A DNA stretch of 64,000 nucleotides from Paraphoma chrysanthemicola (Eukaryota > Ascomycota > Dothideomycetes > Pleosporales > Phaeosphaeriaceae). Shown in pieces: positions 57,758 through 64,000 of this stretch. Below the pieces are notes generated by a model. The model was not told where the DNA came from. It saw only the letters and a program-made list of their open reading frames with translations, and did no database searches. The stretch is from contig JAGMWG010000006.1 of assembly GCA_020744225.1 (NCBI GenBank), positions 1,860,001 to 1,924,000 on the forward strand, in the 5' to 3' direction. Position 1 is the stretch's first letter. Each line of letters starts with the position of its first letter. A program made the translations under genes and the position numbers.

Positions 57758-60700
57758 ATGTGGCACCAACCTGGTGCTGTGGCACTGACACTGCTGTCAG
57801 CTGTCACGCTCGTCACCGCCCAAGAATGCCCTCCGGGCTACGCGAAGGCAGGCAAGGTCACGTGGGTGGACTGCCCCACGGAGTTCAATGACGGTCTCCA
57901 GTGCTCCACCTTGGAAGTCCCTGCCGACTGGACGAGCCCGAGTTCTGGTGAGAAGATCAAGCTCCGTCTTGTCCGACAGCCAGCAGATAATCCCGATGCA
58001 AAATCCATCATCATCAACCCAGGTGGGCCTGGAGAGAGCGGTATCAAGTCAGTCGTTGATGGCGGCACCGGCTACCAGGCTGTGGTAGGCACTGGTTTCC
58101 ACATCATTGGCTTCGACCCACGGTAATTTGTCGACACAGTCCTACGCTGAAGATGGCGCTAATAAGTCTCAGTGGTGTCGGCCTTACCACTCCGTATGTT
58201 TGTCGTGAAGCGGAAGAGGACAGTGGTCTTTACAACTCCAGCGCAGGTCTTCAAGCTGCATTCAACTACAACCTAGCGCAGGGGAAGAAGTGCGCCGATG
58301 CCAAACTCAAGTCTGACTTGATCGGAACCGCCTTCGTCGCTCGCGATATCAAAGCAATTGCGGAGGCTCTCGGAGAAGATGGCTTGATCCGCTACTGGGG
58401 TTTTTCATATGGCACACTTCTGGGAGCCACCCTCGCTGCCATGTTTCCTGAAAAAATGGACCGCGTCATTCTCGACGGCAATATCAACCCGACTGACTAC
58501 TACCGCGGCCTGTATGTATGTCCTGCTAAGGCCCCACACAATAACTAACAATACCTCATAGGGGTCAAGAGGGTTCTGCCGATTTTGACAGGGCTGTCAG
58601 GCGCTTCTTTGACCAGTGTGCTGAAGCTGGGCCTGAATTCTGTGCTGTCGCGCTTGCCGGACAGAATGGCGCTGCTCTCCTGAAGAAGTATGATGACTTT
58701 CTGGCCAAAATCAACTACGGCCCTGGACGACAACTTCGCCAAGAATTTCAAGACGCGCTGTACTTGAAGAATGCGACTCATTGGACTTTGTTTGCTAAGC
58801 GGTTGGACCACTATTATACGGATGCATCGGCTTTGGGAAAGCGATCCCTTTCCAAACGACAGTCCGCCTTAGATTGGCAGCCTGATTACGAACCCATAGA
58901 CACCGATCTTGCGATCACCGGTATCTCCTGTGGCGACGTCATCACTCGTTACGCTGGCTCTCCCGAAAACTTCAAGTCATGGCTTTCGATCTACCAAAGA
59001 ACAAGCAAGTACGGCGGCGATATCGCTATCAACCTGCTCTACTCCTGCTCCACCTGGCAAGTCAACGCAAAGGAAAGATTCGCGGGTACATTCAGCGGCA
59101 TCAAGACCTTGAAACCAATCTTGTTCCTCAACTCCCAGTACGACCCGGTCACGCCCCTTATTTCGGCCCAAAATTCTGCTATGGGTTTCGTGGGTGCCAG
59201 GGTTCTCGTGAGCTCTGGCGTTGGAGTAAGTAGCCCATGTTGCAACTCGTGCCCACGTGACGCTGACCAAGTTTAGCATTGTACAAGCGCAAATGAATCG
59301 CCCGAGCTTAACGCTGTGATGAAGACGTATATGATCGAGGGCAAATTCCCAGCAACGAATGCAGTTTACACACCGAAAGTCAAGAACGTCTTCAAAACGA
59401 ACGCAAAGCGTACTTTGAACGGCCCATCGCTCAGCCGCCGCAACGTCGAGGTTCCTTCATTCTTTAAGGATGAGGCACATGTAGCGAAGCGCGCCGAGTC
59501 CACTCCAGTTGGATGCACCAAGATTGCCGCCTCATCTACTCCGGTCGCTTCGGCAAGCTCTTCGGCCCGCCCGTCCTCGAGCTCAGTTGCTCATTTGACC
59601 TCAAGCCCGGTTGTTCATGTGTCTTCCACTCCAGCTGCGTCCTCAAGCTCGGCAGCCCACGTATCTTCAAGCTCCGTTGCCCACGCGTCCACGAGCTCCG
59701 CTGCTCACGCATCGTCGAGTTCCGTCGCCCATGTGTCTTCAAGCTCCGCTGCTCACGCATCTTCGAGCTCTGTAGTTCATGCATCGAGTTCCGTTCCTCA
59801 CGTCTCGTCGAGCTCCATCGCTCATGCGTCTTCGAGCGCCGACCACGTCTCCTCCAGTTCCATCGTCCATGCCTCTTCAAGCTCAGCAGAGCATGCTTCT
59901 TCCAGCGCGATCAGTCACGCTACGTCGGTGTCCATATCTGAACACGTTTCAGCGACACCCTCTGCTAGCAGCCACGCTGACCTGAGTTCTTCCGTCGACC
60001 AAGGCTCCGCCTCCAGCTCGGCGGCAGTACACATTTCATCCGATGCCCCATCATCAAGCCCTGTTCAGTCTAGCGGCCATTATGTCCCCAGCATAACTCC
60101 TGCTTCTGCACCAACTGGTCCTACACCACTTTCTTATGCCTCGTACTTCGTTCCCGGTTCATACCCAGCACCACCCGCTTCCTCCATTCTTTCGTATCCT
60201 TCAGTCTACCAGCCCTACGATAGCGCAAGCAGCGCAGTCCGCTACGGAGATTACTCTGCCTCCACTTCAAGCATTGGTGGATACAACGACTACCCGCCTT
60301 CCAGATCTACCGCCCAGGTTTACGACCAGTACTCTGCCTCCACTTCAAGCATTGGTGGATACAACGACTACCCGCCGTCAAGATCCACCGCACAGGTCTA
60401 CGACCAGTACGATAACTCTTATCCCACCACCAGTACTCCTTGCCCAACTCCGGCATGGTCATCTCAGCCAGGCTACATTCCATACACAAAGACATACACG
60501 ACAACAACGGTGCAGACCATCACCGAATGCCGCCGCAACGATAAGGCCTGCCCGCTCAATACGGCTACACGAACTGCATACATCACCGAGACCAAGACTG
60601 CCACCACTGTTATCGCCATCCCGACCACGACTGTATACGTCACTAAGGTTGTAGACGTCTGCTCCACAGGCTTGACCACCAAGACTGCCACTGTCACGCA

Positions 60701-61265
60701 GACATGCAACGCTGGTTGCACGACACGTGTGACGGGTGTTCCACAGGGCTACACCACCACGGTGAAATACTGCGATGCATGTGCCACGCCGTCCACGGTC
60801 ACAGTCACCTACTGTACTGCATGCGCCAACCAAGCCTCCGCCACGCCCGTCAAGGGCACACCACTCTCGGTCCCATCAAAGCCTTCCACCATCCCGTCAA
60901 AGCCATCTTCAATCGCGAAGCCATCGTCCGCCTCTTCCATCCAAGGCTACGGTCCGCCACCAAGCTCCAAGCCCGTTGTAGGCACACCGTCTGTCCCATC
61001 GAAGCCCTCCAATCCTCCTGTCTACGACACCCCAGTCGTGAAGAGCACCCCAACCACTAATGCAGCATCGACTCCGTCGAAGCCTACGACCCTTCAGTCG
61101 AACGTTGCTTCGACGGGTGTGTATTTCTGCACGGGAACCAACTGTGTCGCGACGCCTACTCGTTCGCAGCCAGCGCAGTTTACAGGCTCTGCCTCGCGCG
61201 CTGATAGTCCCTTTTCCTTTACGATGCTTGCAGTCTTTTCTCTTGTAGGCATTGTTTTACTATAG
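57758..61265 (+). CDS. S33 (TAP-like) peptidase with Ser/Thr-rich GPI-like tail
   Basis: Secreted alpha/beta-hydrolase of the tripeptidyl aminopeptidase group fused to a wall-protein-like tail; 1118 residues. Exons 57758..58122, 58173..58511, 58562..59225 and 59277..61265; introns about 50 nt, phases consistent. The signal peptide is AVALTLLSAVTLVTAQ. The oxyanion region is INPGGPGESG, GFDPRGVG; the nucleophile Ser is in WGFSYGTLLGA; Asp in LNSQYDPVTP; and the His is the first codon of exon 4 (VSSGVG then HCTSANES). From about residue 550 a Ser/Ala/His-rich stretch (SSSSVAHVSSSS-like units) follows, then an exactly repeated 26-residue block, Thr-rich cysteine segments (TITECRRNDKACP, YCDACATPS) and a C-terminal hydrophobic end (FTMLAVFSLVGIVLL) typical of GPI signals. 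The fusion is unusual. Confidence 0.88.
60252..60407 (+). repeat. two 78-nt tandem copies
   Basis: Copies at 60252-60329 and 60330-60407 encode the same 26 residues (STSSIGGYNDYPPSRSTAQ core). I count five base differences, all in the second half and all silent. Confidence 0.9.
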
Positions 61266-61754
61266 GTCTTGAGCTAGTAGAGTCGTGATTCATAGAGATC
61301 AGGTAGATAATACTAGAGAAGTTCGAGAGAGAAGTGCTATATGAGAAAACCTCCTTCCTCTAGTGTCATACCAGATTGGGTATTCTATCACGCCTTTGAT
61401 GTTCCGCTAGGACGGTTCTACTTTTCATATACGCTCAGCTGAATTGGAAACCCTTCCTCGCCATTGACGTTTGGCTCGCGCAGTAAGCCATTGTGCCTTT
61501 CGATCTCGTCAGTGAAGAAGTTAATAGCTGACCATTTTTACGCCTAGCATTTTACGCCCAGCATGCATGCGTAGTGCAGTGCGCATCACAACATGGAATG
61601 TCTAAGTAGACTGAGAAGATCTTGAACAAAAATAACCGATTTCAATTGCTAGCTAGGTGTCAGAGCCACGCTAAACCAGGTGACCAGTTTTCACAACCTT
61701 AAGCATTCAGGCTAATTTTCGTCAGTACTGGAACACATATATTATAGACGCGAC
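61266..61754. other. intergenic, convergent
   Basis: 489 bp between the peptidase and aldehyde dehydrogenase 3' ends. Nothing is recognised. Confidence 0.6.
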
Positions 61755-63388
61755 TTACTTGATATGGATAGTCTTTGCCTCGAGATAGGCCATCAGGCCG
61801 AGGCGGCCACCTTCGTATCCGATACCAGACTCCTTCCATCCGCCAAACGGCACGTTCGGCCCGAACACGTGCGAGGTATTGATATTGACGGTACCAGCAT
61901 TGATACTCTTCGCGAACCGCAGAGCGCGGGGAATAGATGCTGTGTAGACGCAAGCTATCAGTGTCAGGGGATTAGTGTTGCAAGTTGCTCAGGAGTACCA
62001 GTACTTACATGAGAGGCCAAAGCTGGTGTCGTTGGCCATTGCGATAGCCTCATCCTCAGTTTTAAACGTGCGGATTGTAAGGACAGGGCCGAAGATCTCC
62101 TCCCGATAGATCTTTGCATCAGCTTTGGGATTCAAGAATATGGTAGGCTGGATGTACCACCCAGTATTGCCATGTCTTGCACCTCCAGTAACGAGATCTG
62201 CTTCTGCTTTGCCAGCATCTACAAAACTCATCACACTCTTGAATTGTCTGTCATCGCCCACTGGGCCTAAAATTGTTTTTGGGTCTGCGGGTTGACCCAA
62301 GTTGTTCTGAGCAAGCTGCTCGAACCTTTTCTTGAGCTCCTGGACGAAGTTCTGTGCAATGTCTTCATGAACGAACAAGCGAGATGGGACGATGCAGGCT
62401 TGGCCAGAATTAAGGAGGGATCCCCGAGTTTGGTGATGTAGTGCGTTTTCGATGTTAGCATCGGGGAAGATAATACTCGGTGATTTACCACCCAGCTCCA
62501 AAGTCACGCGCTTGAGATTACTGTGGGGATGGTCAACATCTTAGTACCAGGGCACAAGAACAGAAATACCTTTTCGCGGCAAGCTCTTGCACCTTCTTTC
62601 CGGCGGTAGCAGATCCGGTGAGGGAGATGCTGTTAATGTCCATGTGACTGGCGAGCGCAGCACCGACGTCGGCGGCGCCGGTGATGATATTAATCACACC
62701 TGGTGGGAAGCCAGCCTCCACGATATACTGGCCCAGTTGCAGTTTTCCGATAGGACTCTTCTCAGATCCTTTGTAGATCACGGTGCATCCAGCTGCTACG
62801 GCAGCAGCGACTTTGAAAGCGAAGAATATAGCAGAGCCATTCCATGCACCAATACCAGCACATACACCGAGAGGCTCGTATTGGACAATCTGCACGACGA
62901 TTAAAAGAATCTTGAACCCTGTCTGAAGCTTTACATACCTTGTATATGCCTTCCTCGTCCTCGGCCCAGGATTCTCCGGGAAGCTTGTCCGTCCATCCAG
63001 CGTAGTACCTAAACACCTTAATGAACAGGCCATAAACGAAAATTGAAGTGGATATTGGCAGGCCAATACACCTCGTCTCCCAGAGCGCTAGCTCTTCAAT
63101 GTTCGCTTCGACAAGATCAGCGAACTTTAGCAACACGGCACTCCGTCGCTGCGCTGTCCATTTGCTCCACTCGCCACGGAATGCAGTGCGAGCGGCAGCA
63201 ACGGACTTGTTTACATCATCTAGTGATGCAACTTGGATTTCATCGGAGACGAGACTTCCATCGTGCGGGCTGTATAAGCTCAGAGTTTCTCCAGATGTAG
63301 CGTCAACGTACTAAATAGGTGTCAGGTAGATGGTGCACAGCTAGCAAGTCCTTACTTCGTTGTTGATAAAAAGCTGGTTGTGAACCAT
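61755..63388 (-). CDS. aldehyde dehydrogenase (NAD(P)+)
   Basis: Oxidises aldehydes to acids; 478 residues, the normal length for the cytosolic/mitochondrial ALDH family. Exons 63388..63356, 63310..62939, 62889..62570, 62520..62009 and 61954..61755; all phases agree. Motifs: VQYEPLGVCAGIGAWNGS with the catalytic Asn, ISLTGSATAGKKV (cofactor Gly), VTLELGGKSPSIIF with the catalytic Glu, NSGQACIVPSR with the catalytic Cys, EEIFGPVLTI, and the end NVPFGGWKESGIGYEGG. The last exon begins after TGATAG at 61955, which restores the FGLS then SCVYTASIPRALR strand; a later ACACAG acceptor would delete it. The usual PWNFP is AWNGS here, and VIKPSE is VIYKGSE, both tolerable variants. The substrate is not predictable. 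Confidence 0.93.
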
Positions 63389-64000
63389 TGTTGCAACTAA
63401 TGAAAGCTATATTGGGTGGAAACCGTATAGTGTGATGATACGGTAAGTTTTTTGCTTAGAGTTCAAGCATTTTTATACTATGTCCGCCCTCCACCCAAGA
63501 TATTTTGTGCATTTTGTACACCTAGAGATCGGATCCATTCGGAATGCCTAGTTTATTGGCATGTTTGAAACCGCCGTGAGAGCTCTTGGCATCACACACA
63601 ACATTTACGGTCCTGACACGATTCCCACGGCTTTTCTTGAAGCCATTCTGCACTGGTTCAAAATTTTGTTTGCCTCCCCGAGCCTTGTCTAAAGCAACCG
63701 GCGTTCTATAGCGGATTTACCTCGACAGGAATAGACTCCGTCTTCTCCTCGACCAAGCGTGTATCCATCACTTTACGTAGCGACAACGGGCTCGAAGATC
63801 TCCCATTTGACATCAAGCAGGCTAGGCTTTGCATGCCTGGCTCCTTGTACACTAAGGTTTCCCGCTCGTAGAGCACTGAAATCTTGAGGGACTGTCTGAC
63901 AAGTGTGGGCAACATGAGCTTTCGTCCGCCGTTCTGTTCGATGATCCCGCCACTGCACGCCTAAGGAGGATCTGCAAGCCCACCTGGAGCTGTAGCTAGA
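63389..64000. other. right-edge intergenic, possible fragments
   Basis: No complete gene. A 43-codon ATG frame at 63561..63692 (+), containing AVRALGITHNIYGPDT, and minus-strand frames at 63706..63958 look partly coding but are short and unconnected. Parts of a gene beyond the window edge may be present. Confidence 0.35.

Noticed and set aside
63009..63071. 63-nt GT-AG intron in the aldehyde dehydrogenase gene
   Set aside because: The segment is a multiple of three, has no stop, and encodes the expected residues leading into RYYAGW.

Overview
The window is nuclear DNA of a filamentous ascomycete (Pezizomycotina, most like a dothideomycete). Evidence: many short introns of 44-80 nt with GTRNGT donors, CTRAC-like branch sites and YAG acceptors; monocistronic genes on both strands; and fungal families such as RTA1-like, Atg15, Per1, STAND/NLR proteins and Hsp70-like ATPases. 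I see no tRNA, rRNA, CRISPR array or intact transposon. Gene models were spliced by eye, with phase checked at each junction; I could run no database search.

Layout. 1-8.1 kb is accessory-looking: an NLR-type receptor (SesA-like, NB-ARC, TPR) cut by the left edge, a divergent F-box gene, and two diverged copies of a small unrecognised two-exon gene. 9.1-21 kb holds an unknown 573-aa protein, an MFS monocarboxylate-type transporter, a BTB/POZ-like protein and a Ser/Glu-rich protein with 33-aa repeats. 22.8-26.7 kb is a second STAND gene (nucleoside phosphorylase, NACHT, ankyrin, ZZ) with an awkward junction between its first two domains, followed upstream by about 3.6 kb without a recognisable gene.

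30.3-37.8 kb is housekeeping: the autophagy lipase Atg15, a VPS9-domain Rab5-type exchange factor and a coiled-coil spindle-pole-like protein. 38.7-47.4 kb holds a DUF3237 gene with an 18-nt exon, a 44-aa-repeat coiled-coil gene divergent from an Hsp70-like ATPase gene, and a small unknown gene.

48.6-63.4 kb holds an RTA1-like membrane protein, Arp6 (chromatin remodelling), mitochondrial ribosomal protein mL50, Per1 (GPI remodelling), a secreted Asp-box propeller, an S33 peptidase fused to a long Ser/Thr-rich wall-type tail with a GPI-like end, and an aldehyde dehydrogenase. Atg15 (vacuole), the VPS9 protein (endosome), Per1 and the putative GPI-anchored peptidase all relate to the endomembrane system, but nothing indicates co-regulation.

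The best candidates for something undescribed are the small paralogous pair at 5.4-8.1 kb beside an NLR gene, whose differences fall mainly on third codon positions, and the divergent coiled-coil/Hsp70-like pair at 40.8-46.2 kb.
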